From Reticulitermes speratus (lineage: Eukaryota > Arthropoda > Insecta > Blattodea > Rhinotermitidae), in assembly GCA_021186555.1 (NCBI GenBank), contig JAJKFL010000014.1, forward strand, positions 33,848,033-33,912,032: DNA of 64,000 bases, read 5' to 3'. A model generated the notes under the pieces. That model had not been told where the DNA came from, did no database searches, and saw only the letters and a program-made list of their open reading frames with translations. The translations under genes were made by a program, and so were the position numbers. Of this stretch, positions 47,101 through 59,277 are shown one piece after another; the stretch's first letter is position 1; each line of letters starts with the position of its first letter.

Positions 47101-50100
47101 TTGACTCAATAAGTCGAGAGGCACTCTGGAGAGTAGGCTACTGTCTCGGTTTGGTGTTCCCCACAAGTTCGCAGCGATTTGCAAAAGCCTGCATGAAAAT
47201 AACTGGGCGAGAGTCTCGCATAATGGAAAGATTTCTAACCCATTTCCAACCCTGACGGGAGTAAGGCAGGGCTGCATTATTGCCCCACTATTATTTAATA
47301 TGTTCATGGCAGCACTTTCCATTATTGTAGATAAGAAATCAAAGGTGAGAGGTATCGGCATTAGATATCGCCTTGATGGAGGCTTCTTTAACCTGGCGCG
47401 ACTCAGAACCACACTGAAGAACCGGACCTGTCTTATAACAGATTTGATGTATGCAGATGACTGTGCATTAATCGCCAGAACTCCAGAACAACTGCAGCAA
47501 ATCTTAGATACTCGTACTTACACCGAATCCTACACAGCGCTCGGACTCAAACTGAACAAGACGAAGATCATGTCAATACCACACGCAAAAAGTAACGTCC
47601 AAATCCAAGTTTATGCACACCAACTGGAAAATGTTAAATCCTTCGATTACCTCTGCAGTATGCTCAACTCAAAAACCAATATTGACCTGGAAACACGAAG
47701 ACGAATTCATGCGGCATGTAGGGCTTTTTGGAAGCTTCGCCACAGAGGTTTAGAGAATTACGACCTCTTTCTGGACACTAAAACTGCTGTGTATCGCGCT
47801 GTCGTAATACCAACTCTACTATACAGCTGCGAGACATGGGTCCCCTATACACGACACATAAAGGAACTTGAATGTACTCAACAAAGACATCTTTGCCGAA
47901 TTATGCGGATCCGATTGTTCCATCGTGTCTCTAACATTGAGGTACTCAGTAGGGCAAAGTGTCGTTCAATTGAAGTTCTGATGTCGCGGTCGCGCCTTCG
48001 TTGGGACATATCCAAAGTATGCAGGACAACAGGCTTGAAAAATGTATACTGTATAGCGAGCTTTGCCAAGGAAACCGCAGGCAAGGAGGTCAACGTATGA
48101 GGTACAAAGACGTTCTACATCGGACCATGAAATCCATGAATATTGTTGTGGGGTGGGAAAAATCTGCTGGCGAAGGATAGTTGCCAGTTGTACGGCTCAA
48201 CAGCAACACCGCAGGAACAAATACAGTGCTGGTAGCTTTGAGTGCCCTGAGTGCGACCGTGTAATTTCATCAAGAATAGGACTTTTGAGCCATAGACGCA
48301 CCCACATGTAGCGCTTTAGGATATGAACTTCATACTCGGTAATCGAGTTAATGGCTATATATATATATATATATATTCTATTACTACTACACAGTGCATA
48401 AAATTGCATATTGTTTCTTTATGTTAGCCCATTAATTCTTTAAAGCCTACATTTAACTTGTTCATAACTTACACCAACCACACACCATGTCGTTTATAAA
48501 AACCGGTCAATTAATGCTGCATGGGGAAAACCCCCTTCTTTGTTATGGAACCCATACAAAACGTATAAATATACTGCATGAGCAGAAAGTAGACTTTTTG
48601 TGTGTGAAAACATTTGGTACATAAAGTAACCAATGGGCCTTAAAATATTTAATTTGTGGTAAAAGGTAAAGGTCACCCTAAAAAGGCCATGAAGCCCTAC
48701 TCTTTCTTTAACCTCGTCGTTAGATGGAGGTGGGTGGTCAACGGTACTCGCCAGCCGCTGTACGCCTGGGAAAGACAAGAAGTATCCATTGTATAGGAGT
48801 TTGGGTCGGCCCCAGGTGTGGTCTGGCCGGGTGCGGAAAACCTCGCTCCACCCGGATTCGATCCCTGGACCTTCCAGCGCGTAGCAAGTCGTTATACCAA
48901 CTACGCTATCCCATGCACTTAGCATGTCTATGGATAAGTTTAATTATTTACAATGCAAGACAGATAATAATTTAAATTACAGCATGAACATTGTTTTCTT
49001 CTGACATTTAATCTGTAGTCTGGTATAAGTTTACCGACGCTGTTCCGAATTTCGACAGGTTTCTACCAAAATACACGATGTCACGTACATTGTAGGCAGT
49101 TCTCACGTTCACTACCGTGAGAAAGTGCAGTCTCTCAAATTATAACGTATATAGGAAAAAATAAAATTCTAAAGATAGAGAAAATGACTTTGGAAACAAA
49201 TTCTTCTGCATTCAATAAAGCTATATTTTTTAAATTCATCCATTCTCACAAAATTTAAAATCACTGCGTTGCGGTAGTGGGCTCTATTTACGTCATCAGA
49301 TAAAAAGACTTCTATTTTTTCTTTAAAAAAAGTGGTTCTCATGTCGTGTATATAATAATGTTTGTGATAGTGAATTTTCACCCTGAAGATAATCTTTGCA
49401 GCCGAAATATGTAGGCGAAAAGCTGAATCTAAATAATGAGATAAACAAAATTTATTTATAATAAGATGGTATAAAATTCTTGTAGAAGCTTATTCTTTTC
49501 GCTTGGCTAGTTTCATTCAGAGCAGCTGTTACCAGGTAGGACTGATGACGAACAGAGAACAGACTTCTGGAACGAAGTGTTTTAGGCTATATGGAAAGCG
49601 ATACAAATGTCAAAAGAATAGCCGTATTTGTGCTTCTCACAGCAGTGTTGATGAAGACCCAATCTTTGACATTATAAGGTCTGTAGAATGGTGAATATTT
49701 ACCGACGCCTCGGAGGAGCGTGTTTCCTTCGTGAAAGAGTGCGTGATTATTAGGGAGAAGACACTGCGCTTTTCGGAAAGTTCGGTAGCCATTTACAAAT
49801 CAACACGGTATAACATGACAGAAGTTATGATTTTTCGGCCAATGTCTTACATGAATATAATAAAATTTTAATGCGGACTACATTATTCCGTCTTAAATGT
49901 CGTTTGCTCATCAAGCAGGTTCCGAATTTTGTGGACAATCTTACATTTCTATACACGCCTGTTACGAAAGACTTTCATTAAATAAGGTTCCCTTGGTTGT
50001 AAACATTGAATGAGAAATCCTTACAACAGTAAATACCGGTATATCTCATTTATTCCAGTGAATTAATTATTTTTCAAAATGATCCACAAATACAGTGATG

Positions 50101-52756
50101 CATTTGTCCCAACTTGGCAAGAGTTTAAAGTTTCCGTTGTGCTAGAAGGTTGGCTGTTTCATTCACAACCATTCAAGAACAACCATTTTCACATTCTCAT
50201 TATTGTGTAATCGGCAACATCCCAAATCACTTGTCGGTGTTAAAATATTAGTTACTCCAATCTTGACGATTTTGCATCCGTCTTTGATGTGCTGGGTCTA
50301 CTGGTGCAATTATCACCACGCATGTCCGTTAGTCTATTTTCGAATTCTCTGCACAATTTTAGTACACGCTAAACTCTCATTAGGTCGTCACCCTACAACT
50401 ACAACAACTGGCGGGAAATTATGTCGGGGGAAATGTTTTCCGCTCATAAAAACCGGTTTACGCTATGAAATTAATTGCGTGACCAATTTCCCAACGTTGT
50501 TGTCTTGCACATCAACTTATTGCCTAAGTATAATCTAACTGACCTTTGGACAATCTGTTTCATGTTACTCCTACCAAAATTGCTACCTCCTATCGATAAA
50601 CTAAATGCTTGATTAACACAGAAGTTCCACACAATGAAACATGCTTTTTGAAAATGCCTCTTATCTTTGAGCCAGTGACCAGTCAAGACGACTTATATAA
50701 ATGCGGACTTCGTCATGCACACTTCTTACTGTGTTAATCTTAACACTGCAGTATTTCACACAAACTTACATTTCTGAATCCGGCAAGTTCAGAGTCACGC
50801 TCCCTTTCACCACTTCTCCGTACCTGAGGTAACCCAGCAAACCAATCACGCCGTACAGCACCACTACAATGGACATGGCAATATTGAGAATTCCTACCTT
50901 GCCGATAAAGTGATTGGGGGTTTTCATCGAGTTCTCCAGAGGCATTACCTGTAACAACCAACAAATTTCTGTTATCTCCTAAGAACAATTGATTGATTGT
51001 TAGAATATTTAACGACATATTTCAATCAGTAAGTTATAAGAGCGAACAAAATTCTGAAGATATAATGAATTGTACATAAGCATTTTGTAAGAAATCTGTC
51101 GTGACTTATTTAAAGGGAATATTTTGTAATTGCCTCGAATGACTGAGTAATACCCCGAAAAGCTTTAATTCTTAAAAACAGTTAACCTGTCAAAAATTGT
51201 AAATTGTGCGTCCCAAATTCAATTCTAGACAATTTCGGCGACAAAAACTTTCTACGTGTACAGTTAGATGCGTAGTCTCTAATTTTTGTGAATTTCGTAC
51301 AGAACTATGAGGCTGAGTACTGTCTAGTTACCACAAAGGCCACTTCGGAATTTTATTCTTTCTTGGCTTATAAGATCGTGATAAATGGCGTTGAGCAGTG
51401 CCATTGCTCAGGTATTTATTTGCATACTTCTCACCGCAGAGTCCCGTTTTCAATCAAAGGGCAGTTCATTCGGTCTAATGTGGATAGAGTGACACTAGGA
51501 CAGGTTTTTATACGGGTACTTCGGGTTTAACCTGTAAGTATTATTCCACCAAAACCCCATAGTCATTCATTCGTCTATCACCGATGACCTGTAACTTTAG
51601 CAACGGGCAGCTTATTTAAATAACACACTTTAAGAATTACGTTTTTTTGGAAATGTGAACTGGCTGTGAGACGTTGAAACTGAAATTTATGTTCTAGTTT
51701 TTTCTTGCGCAGGGAGAAGGGAAACTATTTTTTTCTTTCATTTTCGCCCAATGGTAAGTGCATGGCTTTGATACGGATTGTATTCTGAAGATTTCAAAAG
51801 GTAGGCTAGAGGTTGGAGAACCTACGAATTGTGATTCAATTCCCAGCATGGATAAGAGGCTTTCACTGAAGCTTTCCCAGACCAGCTCTGAGGTAGCCCC
51901 CTATTCAAGTTTTACGGAGGGCTTTTCTGCAGGGGTAAAGCGGCTCAGTCGTGAAGCTAACCAGTCATCTCCACTCAGTGCCAAAGTTCAGAATGTTTGA
52001 AACTGTACCACTTCTCCCCCCCCCCATGTCCCATGGAGTACAAAGGGACAAATGTACTCTAACTTCCACCGTTTACTTTGAAGTTGATTAAGATTTTCAG
52101 TGATAAAAACTATATCTAGGTATACTTAATTTTTATTTTACAAGATAATAATTATGCGTATCCTAATAATATATCAAATTCTGCTCTTACTTATGTGCAT
52201 CTACGTCTATTTATTTGGCAGTTTACCATTTTATCCTCGCATACACTTGCTTATCTTCCTGTCTAAATACTTCTTCATCTACATATTTCCTATTACCTTA
52301 AGCATATACCTATTTCTGCTGTCCTAAAGGCTTATCTGTCCGTCAATATCTATCTATTTTTTCAAGACCATAACCCATGTGTCGACCATTTGCCATTATC
52401 TTATTTCGCATGGCAAAACTGCACTTAAAGAACTTCCGCCGCATACTGAGTAAAATGTCGGTAAATGTACTTACCACTCCGATACCTTCCATGGCGAAGA
52501 TGACGGTAGCGAAGAAGAGAGGCAGTTGCTCTACATTCGCGATGTTTTTCTTGTCGCCGGCGTCTAAGCTGTCGCCAAAAATGTAGTACAGCGTGATGAT
52601 GAAGCTGGTCAGTATAAAGATGTTGGCCAGAGCTGAGAAGGGAACTAAGTACTTCAGATCCCTGATCAAGCCGATAGGGATCAGTACAACCAGCAGCATG
52701 GGAATGTACGCTCTGATATCCAGCACATCTGTGTAGTCCATATAGTAGTCACCGAC
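39816..52756 (-). CDS. SLC36-type amino acid transporter (PAT/path family), 3' part of gene
   Basis: Four exons on the minus strand, in order 52756-52475, 50948-50770, 41307-41138 and 40054-39816, splice in frame to 289 codons plus stop. They cover roughly transmembrane helices 5 to 11 of the AA_trans fold. Conserved segments are [74 protein letters not shown] and [14 protein letters not shown]. Proteins of this family carry small amino acids, often with protons, across plasma or lysosomal membranes; the Drosophila members path and CG13384-like proteins feed growth signalling. All splice sites are GT-AG and no frame break was seen. The 5' exons, with the NIGTG-type first helix, were not found in the window. 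The gene converges on the CD36-family gene. Confidence 0.92.
40107..40195 (-). pseudogene. Partial tandem copy of the SLC36 last exon
   Basis: About 85 bases starting 118 bases upstream of the real exon repeat its acceptor (TTTATTCCAG) and first 20 codons: [20 protein letters not shown], then a stop. It matches exon bases 39993-40077. The first alanine/valine stretch and the SLVGAV block are kept while the PNLGP block is changed. If spliced, it would truncate the protein before the last helices. Confidence 0.75.
40196..41137. other. SLC36 intron, nothing else recognised
   Basis: Contains the recurring motif on the minus strand at 40383-40410 (GTGATGATGGCAGCCCTCCG, then AAACACC) and a degenerate plus-strand version near 40905-40940. 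Confidence 0.5.
41138..41307 (-). CDS. SLC36 gene, penultimate exon
   Basis: The acceptor ATATGTTACAG completes the split codon ATC, giving [20 protein letters not shown] across the junction. It continues with [20 protein letters not shown] and [10 protein letters not shown]. The donor is ACAG|GTTAGA, a weak but canonical GT site. Confidence 0.93.
42140..42570 (+). pseudogene. LINE endonuclease domain, first half
   Basis: It reads [54 protein letters not shown] and [26 protein letters not shown] and SETRL are the first two catalytic blocks of APE-type endonucleases, with the active-site asparagine and glutamate. The frame stops at the inserted transposon after ELERALRS. Confidence 0.88.
43518..45000 (-). 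pseudogene. pogo-like transposase remnant
   Basis: The best parts, on the minus strand, are [20 protein letters not shown] and [10 protein letters not shown] near 44925-44840, which carry the second catalytic aspartate. The third, [10 protein letters not shown], follows in a shifted frame, then [13 protein letters not shown]-terminal zinc-finger-like piece near 43620-43520 reads [16 protein letters not shown]. No helix-turn-helix region was recognised. It is broken in several places. Confidence 0.75.
44095..44130 (+). repeat. (TA)n microsatellite
   Basis: About 35 bases of perfect TA repeat inside the nested transposon. Confidence 0.9.
45622..45970 (+). pseudogene. LINE endonuclease domain, second half
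   Basis: It continues with [37 protein letters not shown] and [18 protein letters not shown], ending WTDH. The GDFNARVG block and the SDH-equivalent WTDH are late catalytic motifs of APE-type endonucleases. A stop codon comes directly after WTDH and the frame resumes further on. Confidence 0.88.
45971..48311 (+). pseudogene. LINE reverse transcriptase and C-terminal zinc finger
   Basis: A linker (about 45975-46500, one in-frame stop) leads to the RT palm: [57 protein letters not shown] and [12 protein letters not shown] frame change near 47140 precedes [14 protein letters not shown]. The catalytic YADD is at 47450-47461 in [12 protein letters not shown]. The thumb-like region reads LLYSCETW and [18 protein letters not shown]. 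The frame changes again near 48060. The end is a C2H2 finger, CPECDRV ... [11 protein letters not shown], and a stop at 48309-48311. No RNase H domain was seen. Confidence 0.9.
48355..48377 (+). repeat. (TA)n tract at the LINE 3' end
   Basis: A short perfect TA run that closes the LINE 3' UTR. Confidence 0.8.
48664..48918 (-). mobile_element. tRNA-derived SINE, family A, diverged
   Basis: The head ATGGGATAGCGTAGTTGG and the B-box GGGATCGAATCCGGG are present on the minus strand, and the body aligns with 5386-5681 with more substitutions. It lies in an SLC36 intron. Confidence 0.75.
48919..50769. other. SLC36 intron, nothing coding recognised
   Basis: Contains the recurring motif at 49382-49412 (CCTGAAGATAATC ... 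GCCGAAATATG) followed by an A/T-rich end, and a short piece (CTTCTCACAGCAGTGTTGAT, near 49637) shared with 35776. Confidence 0.5.
50770..50948 (-). CDS. SLC36 gene, internal exon
   Basis: After the acceptor TTGTTACAG it reads [59 protein letters not shown]. The PLENSMK block and the GYLRYG helix end are diagnostic for SLC36 transporters. The donor is AT|GTAAGT, phase 2. Confidence 0.96.
51290..51640 (+). repeat. Diverged SINE fragment (family B-related)
   Basis: The part 51430-51620 has GTCCCGTTTTCAATC, GGACAGGTTTTTATACGGGT, ATTATTCCACC and CACCGATGACC, in the order of family B copies. The head is not resolved. Confidence 0.45.
51745..52065 (+). repeat. Diverged SINE fragment (family A-related)
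   Basis: It contains a B-box-like TTGTGATTCAATTCCC, a body with CTGCAGGGGTAAAGCGGC, and the end ACCACTTCTCCCCCCC. It is close to exon 52475-52756 but outside it. Confidence 0.5.
52475..52756 (-). CDS. SLC36 gene, internal exon (most 5' found)
   Basis: The acceptor is GTCCCTTAG. It reads [60 protein letters not shown] and [12 protein letters not shown]. It begins in phase 0 in the loop before about helix 5. The preceding exon should end at the VFV-N-KQ region and was not found. Confidence 0.95.
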
Positions 52757-55700
52757 CTAAGGGACGTAAGTCATATTTGGAAAGGGTAACTCCATGGTGC
52801 AGCGCATGCAAGAAAAATTCCTGTCGGTGTTACATGTAGCTTTTGAAGTCTACTGGCGACAGGGCTATAAAATGTGTTTTCGAAAAACACGGCAACATAT
52901 TAGCTAGCATAAACAGATTTCTGATTCTAATAGCAAATTAATGCAAAATACGAATTTTAATAAAATATTTAAAACACTATAATGGGTACTTGTGTTTTTG
53001 CTTTGTTAACAAACGTTTAGAAATTTATAAACCTAATTTAGCAGTGTAAAAATATTTAAAAAATTCAGAAAAATTTGCTGCTTAATACTCTTGCGTATAC
53101 AATCAGTAATGTATTAATAAAATGTAAGTACGTAAAACAGTAACTTCTTTGCTACAAACAATATATTTTTACAGCCATTGATATGTTAAGGCTTGAAAGA
53201 GTCGTTATCATGACATTCTTATATTTGAAAATTAGCAGCCGCTCCAGTTAGAACCACGATATTCTTATTAATTTTTTCTATTCAAATGTGTTTAAGCACG
53301 AATCTCCGAAGTGGAAATATGTCGCTGATGTAGTCTATAGTAAGTTAAAAAATGTTGGGTAAAAAAGTAGTTTATTAGTAGACTGTTCATGTTATTTACG
53401 GTTCATAAAATGCTTTCATACTCAGTGACGTTTTTAGTAATGCCTTAAATGAACTGGTAAGTATGCAAAACCTGAAGAAAAACACGAAGGACATTAGTCG
53501 CCATAGCAATTTGAACCGAGTATCTCCCGAACACAAAGTAAGATTGTCAATCCCTCAGTTGTGAAGTTCGGTCAAAACTACAGGAAATATAACTGAACAT
53601 AAAGACCAAGAGTAAAATTAGTTGTGTACAATTACGTGTATAAATATGTACATTTGTGAATACAAATATTTACATTAAGGCCTTATGCACCACGTGAGTA
53701 GGCCTGCCTTTTTTAACTCCACATAAACTATTTAACCATAAAAATTATGAATGTTAGCAATAAGCGTGTTGTTTAATACCTAATGAGATCCTGCACTGAG
53801 AGGCAAAGGATTTTGTGTCGGATAATATGTGCGTACTTCCTTCCTGTTTTGCCAAACGTTTATCACAACAAAGGCTACTTGAAACTAAAGCTGCAAATCC
53901 CAAAGATAACTACATTTTGTGTTGTGTACTAATTTATTATAAGACTAACCACTTTTGAAAAATCAATAACTCTCGATTTGCGCCTTTATAATCAGATATA
54001 AAACAAAGGTGGATTTACCGGACGTCTTGAGCCGTTTACAACCTACGAGAAAAGAAATTTAGATCAAATTTTCTGATAGACGGACAGACATAAAGAGACA
54101 CAAACTCCGAATTCTTCCTTAACTTTATACAGAGAACGTATAACAAGCCTAGTTATTGTTGAATGAGAAACGCTTTATGAGAGAACTATGCTTGTGAGTT
54201 GCAAAATTATTTCTATCCATAAACTTTCCGTAAAATAGCACCCTATATGTTTATCTAATACTCTACCTTGTTTATTAAAATTCTTTCAGACGTTCTGATA
54301 CCCCAAATGCAATGCAGTCAGAATTCTGAGTCAAGAGCGACGTACCGACACGTTTTGTTAACATATCATTTAACAGGTGTTCGGAAAGAAAGCGCCTCTT
54401 TCAGTCACGAATAGCTCACTTCCTTATACCGCTGTGCAGGTGGGAGTACAAATGTACTGTATTTACACCTGGCATTTGTTGATGAAACACGTTACGTGTA
54501 TCGGTAGGGTTACTAATGATATTACCACATGACGTCACAATCGAGCACGATTGGCAAAGCTTCGAAGTTACACAACAGACAAAAGAAACGAAGGAGATGC
54601 GTGAATGAAAGCGTGTAGGTGTTAGTCCGCTTCCATATCTTGCGCTCCATAAATTTTAAAAGCGCATTTTTTTCTCCCTTATTCTGAATAAAAAAGCTCA
54701 ATGAAATCTTCACCGGGAAGTGATCTGGACTGCAAGGCATAAAACCACGGTGGTTCGGGAAATGATCCCGTGCTCCCTACTTCAGAAATATTTAAGCGAG
54801 CTATCTGTTTGTATATACGTGTGTTTGTGTAATGCCTCCGATATATGAAAATAAACCTGGAATTATTAAATATGTCAAAAGGAATAAAATAAAGATGGAA
54901 GAGCTACGTTTAGGAATATTTTCTTTTTCTAAAACATACTTTAATTCAGTACGAAAATTTTAGTTAATGAATTTCAAGGGAATCCACGTCAGCTGCAAAG
55001 AGCAATAATTCATATAAAATGTGGCAGATTTCTGTGCAATTCTCTATGAATATCATGCCAAGATAACGTCCCTACCTTCTTTTCCTTTATTACCCTCTGA
55101 CCAACAAAGTTAACATAGCCGTCAAATAAATATTGCAGATGTAGCGGAACTACTGAAAATAAGGCGTGAGAAAGTTTGTGATGTATGCAGTTGGAAATAT
55201 GAAATGTCAAGGGAGCACTTTATTTATATAATGCATGCTTCATGTTGGAGCAATTTTATGCAAAAATGTTAAGTGCTGAATTGAAATTTGACTCATGAAA
55301 CTTATAGAATACTGTGAGATGCTACAGAGACATCTGTTATTTGGCAACAGTGTCACTGCAACCAACAAAATCTTCCAAAGACGTAAATAAAACAGGCAAT
55401 GTACGTATACACGTAACATTGAACAGCCTTCGCGTAAACATTTCTGCCGTGGAAAAGCAATAAGTATTACATATTCTGAGTGTGTGTCTGTAGCCTTCCT
55501 TATCCAGCACGCAAAGTGCATGCGCCATATTATTTTGTCATCTGCGGCCTGTCTGTCTCTAACAAATTTGTCTACATTATCTCATAAAGGCACGATTTTC
55601 GAAAACGTTATTGAACGTAAAATGTGTGTTTTGATTTTCTCTACAACTTTTATCTGAAATTTTTCTCATTCTAGGAAGAATTCAGCAAGATTCTATCATA

Positions 55701-58661
55701 AATGTACGTGTGTTTTCATGCAAATTATGCGTTAGTCTTGTCAGATTTTAATGGAACTTGCATTTTCTCGACAGGTTTTCGAAAAATACTGAAATATCAA
55801 ATTTCTCGAAAATACATCCAGTGGGAGCCGAGTTGTTAGATGCGGACAGACGGACAGACGGACAGACAGATAGAAAGATGGACATACAGAGAGACAGACA
55901 AACATGACGAATCGAATAGTCGCTTCTCGAAATTTTGCGGACATGTTTAGAAACCTACGAACAAGCGCGTCAAATATTTGTTTGTTATGCTAATTGTTTA
56001 ATACACATTTTCTACTGCTCGCTCTATGTATTAACTATTGAAAGATGGACCAACTGAAATAACAACAGTTTCACCGTCAGTTTCATTAATACTTCTTAAA
56101 TCCCAAGGATATTAATCTCCTGTTAAGTTTCTAGATTTACGTCACCAATTAAGAAAATGTTAAAATCTTAGACATTCTGAGGAGCGTGGAGCTCATCACA
56201 GACCATTACGTCGCCAATATACTGGCCTGTAAAAGGCATTCGCCTTGCAGCAAGAATGGTAAAATTATGTGAAGGCTTGTCACAATTTGCTTTAATAATG
56301 TGCTGCCCAGCAATCACTTTATTATATGATTTCTACCACTCAGTGTATATGAATGCTTCCTAACATTTACTATTAATTAATAATTAATACAGGCACCATA
56401 CAGAGTGTAAATAACTGGAAACTTCTACCGGGAGTGGCTCACTTTAAAAATGTTAAATTTACAACATTGTAATTTTATGATTATTAGCTTTGCATGTTGT
56501 AGAATTTTAATATTTCAATTACTTTAAGAAGGGAGACACAATACCTAGATTACCTGTTGGCCTTGTACTCCTTTGTTCTGAATAACTCCATGATGATGGC
56601 ACTCCGGCGCGGAAAAATATAGGAGTTTTATACTTGCTTCTGAATGTATTTTATTAAGTGCATAATTTAGTTGATGTATTAATTATTAATTAATTTAAAA
56701 ATAACATTTACTTTGTTTTATTCTTCCAAAAATTCTGTTTATTATACTGCTTTCTACCATTTCTTTTAATCATATGATTCCTGCCAATTAGCTAATTTAT
56801 ATGGTTACTACTGCTTATTTTATCTGAATATTTTCTACTAGTTAGTTTATTTTTATACTTCCTGTGATACAGTTTAGAAACTTTTATCTTCCCATTTTTA
56901 TGCAAATATCGAAACACGAAGACATAAAAGATTACTTATATACTTTAAGGAAGAAACTTTTCTGGGATATGACGATTTGTCGCTGGATAGTTTTCCCGTC
57001 TTTTCGAAGGAATGTAGAGCCTCGAATTTAAGGGTTAAGACTTCAAGAAAAAAACATTAACCCAGAAACACAGCGTCACAACCGTGTTGGCCATCTCTCG
57101 GTTGTGTCCTTTGCTGTGTTCGAGTGTAAAACTACGTCTGTCTCTCTGAGTAAATAATATATATAAAGGGGTTTGATCTGTACCTTCATAATAAAACGAA
57201 ACTGTTAATTTCAGCTCCTTCTTTAGAATTTATTTTTATAATATTATTTCCTGAAAACATTACAATACCGAAATATGCAGGAATATTTTTTGATAAGAAA
57301 TCTTAGCACTAAGTCTGTACTATGATGTTATAGATCAGTATAGTTGTAAACCTTGCACAGACTAGGTCATGAACAATCTGTAGAGGCAGTGAGAGTGTTG
57401 AAATATTTATTTTATGTTTATTAATATGTATAGGCATTCCTCTTTATAGACTGACGGTTTTGAGAACAGGACGCTGAGTATTATATTTGAAAGTCAGACA
57501 GCGATAGTAAGAGGAGGGAGAAAATCACACAGTGAACAACTTCATAATTTTAGTTTTATTGCCAAATATTATTTAGTGTGAGAGTGGCGGTACAAGTAGT
57601 GTAGACGGGAGAAGAGTAATACTGTATATTCCAAATTAATGGTGTAGGAGGAGGGTATAAACTAGAGTGTATTGAGGCGCTCACGTGAAAATTATAATGG
57701 ACTTTCGATCTCCATAAGAGGCGGAGAATATCTCGATCAGCTGAACAAATTGCAGTTCCACGTGAAGGACTGACATCCATGGGTTAAGTAGGCCTAATGA
57801 GTACTAATACTGAAAAATATTGTCTACCCCTGTTAGTATTTCTGCGTGTGCATAAAATTGACCGTTCATTTCCAAAGATAATTTTGGTTGGAGGTACTTT
57901 AAGAATGGGACATTAAAGATTTCTTGTTACGGCAAAGGTAGACATATTAGGAAACACATGAATACCTACGTCATGTACAGAAGCTAATTAATATTCGGAC
58001 TGGGTGACGTTTTGCTTCGTACGCTGGCGAGGGCCTACATGTTCTGCATTATGGACAGTATGAAAGAAGCAACTGGCCTTCCCAGTATAATACACCGTCT
58101 GTCTCACATTGTACGGTGCAAATGATAGAGTGTAAATGTAATTATTACTAGTACGCGTTAGTTTACGATATAGAAGTCAATGCCTTTATTAGTGTATTAA
58201 GAATGAAGGGCGTCGTAGTGACCTAAAGGATACATTCGAAACCAAAAACAATCACTCCCTAGCCGAACTAAGAAAGCCTATATTTCTACTGCCGAGATCT
58301 TTAGCTCTACAAACCCATTATTTTTTCTTTTATTTCTCTGGAGTGCTTATTACTAAATTAGAAATGCTCTATAAGTTAAATATGTGGAAATCAATCTCAG
58401 CGTTTCTTGTCAGCATGCTTGCAACCGTGTAAATTTAAACAATATTCCACATAAAATCAAAGGCGATATAGCGCCCCCAAATATACCACTGCCCTCATTT
58501 AGCACTCATGAAAGTCTGTGAATATAAATTCTGCATTATGCAGTGTTCAGATATTCCGCCACCCTCGACAAATCGCTAGAAATTGCGTACACAATCAGTG
58601 GCGCTAAATCTGGGTTAATCTGTATGATATGAATGTATCGTAAAGATCCGAGTACCAAGAT
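52757..58661. other. Likely SLC36 upstream intron or flank, nothing coding recognised
   Basis: Nearly 6 kb, AT-rich. Open frames are short and unrecognisable. A GACAGACG-type simple repeat lies at 55843-55900. Missing 5' exons of the transporter could be here but I could not identify any. Confidence 0.45.
55843..55900 (+). repeat. (GACG/GACA)n simple repeat
   Basis: Repeats of CGGACAGA and CAGACAGA units with increasing decay to the right. Confidence 0.75.
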
Positions 58662-59277
58662 ACAGACAAAAATTTATTCCAACTTATTGCACTGGTATAT
58701 ATCTATATAAAATTTATTCCAAAATCTTCAGGCTGATAAACCTAGCCATAATCAGGCGAGAGCAGCAATGGCTATATTTAGTTAAGAATAGAGTATAACA
58801 TTGCCCAAGGTAAGGGTAGAATGTACATTCCAGGGTAATTTACAATATAACCGTACGCAGTGGGCAGTCATGTATACAACATGTGACATAGAATACAAAG
58901 AACTTGATTAATAAAAACTATTTGCTTTGAAGCATCTTCTTTCCTAATAACCAGAAAGTTTTCTATGAAGTGTAGTTGCGTATAGAGAACTTTCGGCTTA
59001 TTTGGGAAGACGATGCTTGGACGCAAATGACTTAAATTTAGTTCTGTATATTTTTTGATTACATATGTTATACATGAGTGCCCACTACATAAGATTATAC
59101 TTTAATTTACTGTGGAATGTACATTTTACCCTTATCCTGGACAATGTTATATATTGTTAACTAAACATGACCCTTGTGTTTATCCCTGATAATGGCTAGG
59201 TGTATCAGCCGAAACATGCTGCAATAACTTTTATATAGGTACATACCAGCGCAATGAGTTGGAATAAATTATTGTAT
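58662..59277. mobile_element. Inverted-repeat element, about 600 bp
   Basis: The left end (AATTTATTCCAACTTATTGC ...) and the right end read inward (AATTTATTCCAACTCATTGC ...) match for about 100 bases with some changes. Each arm carries the recurring motif: minus strand at 58727-58757, plus strand at 59186-59218 (CCTGATAATGG ... CAGCCGAAACATG). Flanks GAGTACCAAGAT (58650) and GAGTAACAAATT (59278) agree at nine of twelve positions and may be an old duplication. No coding capacity. Confidence 0.65.

Larger units (their letters stand above)
41600..48380 (+). mobile_element. LINE (non-LTR retrotransposon, APE-type), long copy split by a DNA transposon
   Basis: The 5' leader (about 41600-42115) is GC-rich, with GGTAGCTTAGCTACTGGTAGG. 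It is followed by an apurinic endonuclease domain, a reverse transcriptase with YADD, and a C-terminal C2H2 finger. The copy ends in a TA-rich tail at 48355-48377. It lies in a large SLC36 intron, antisense to that gene. A 3,051-bp pogo-type element (42571-45621) splits its endonuclease. Several frame changes and stops show it is inactive. Its protein resembles the widespread animal LINEs often misannotated as craniofacial development protein 2; I do not assign a clade. Confidence 0.9.
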
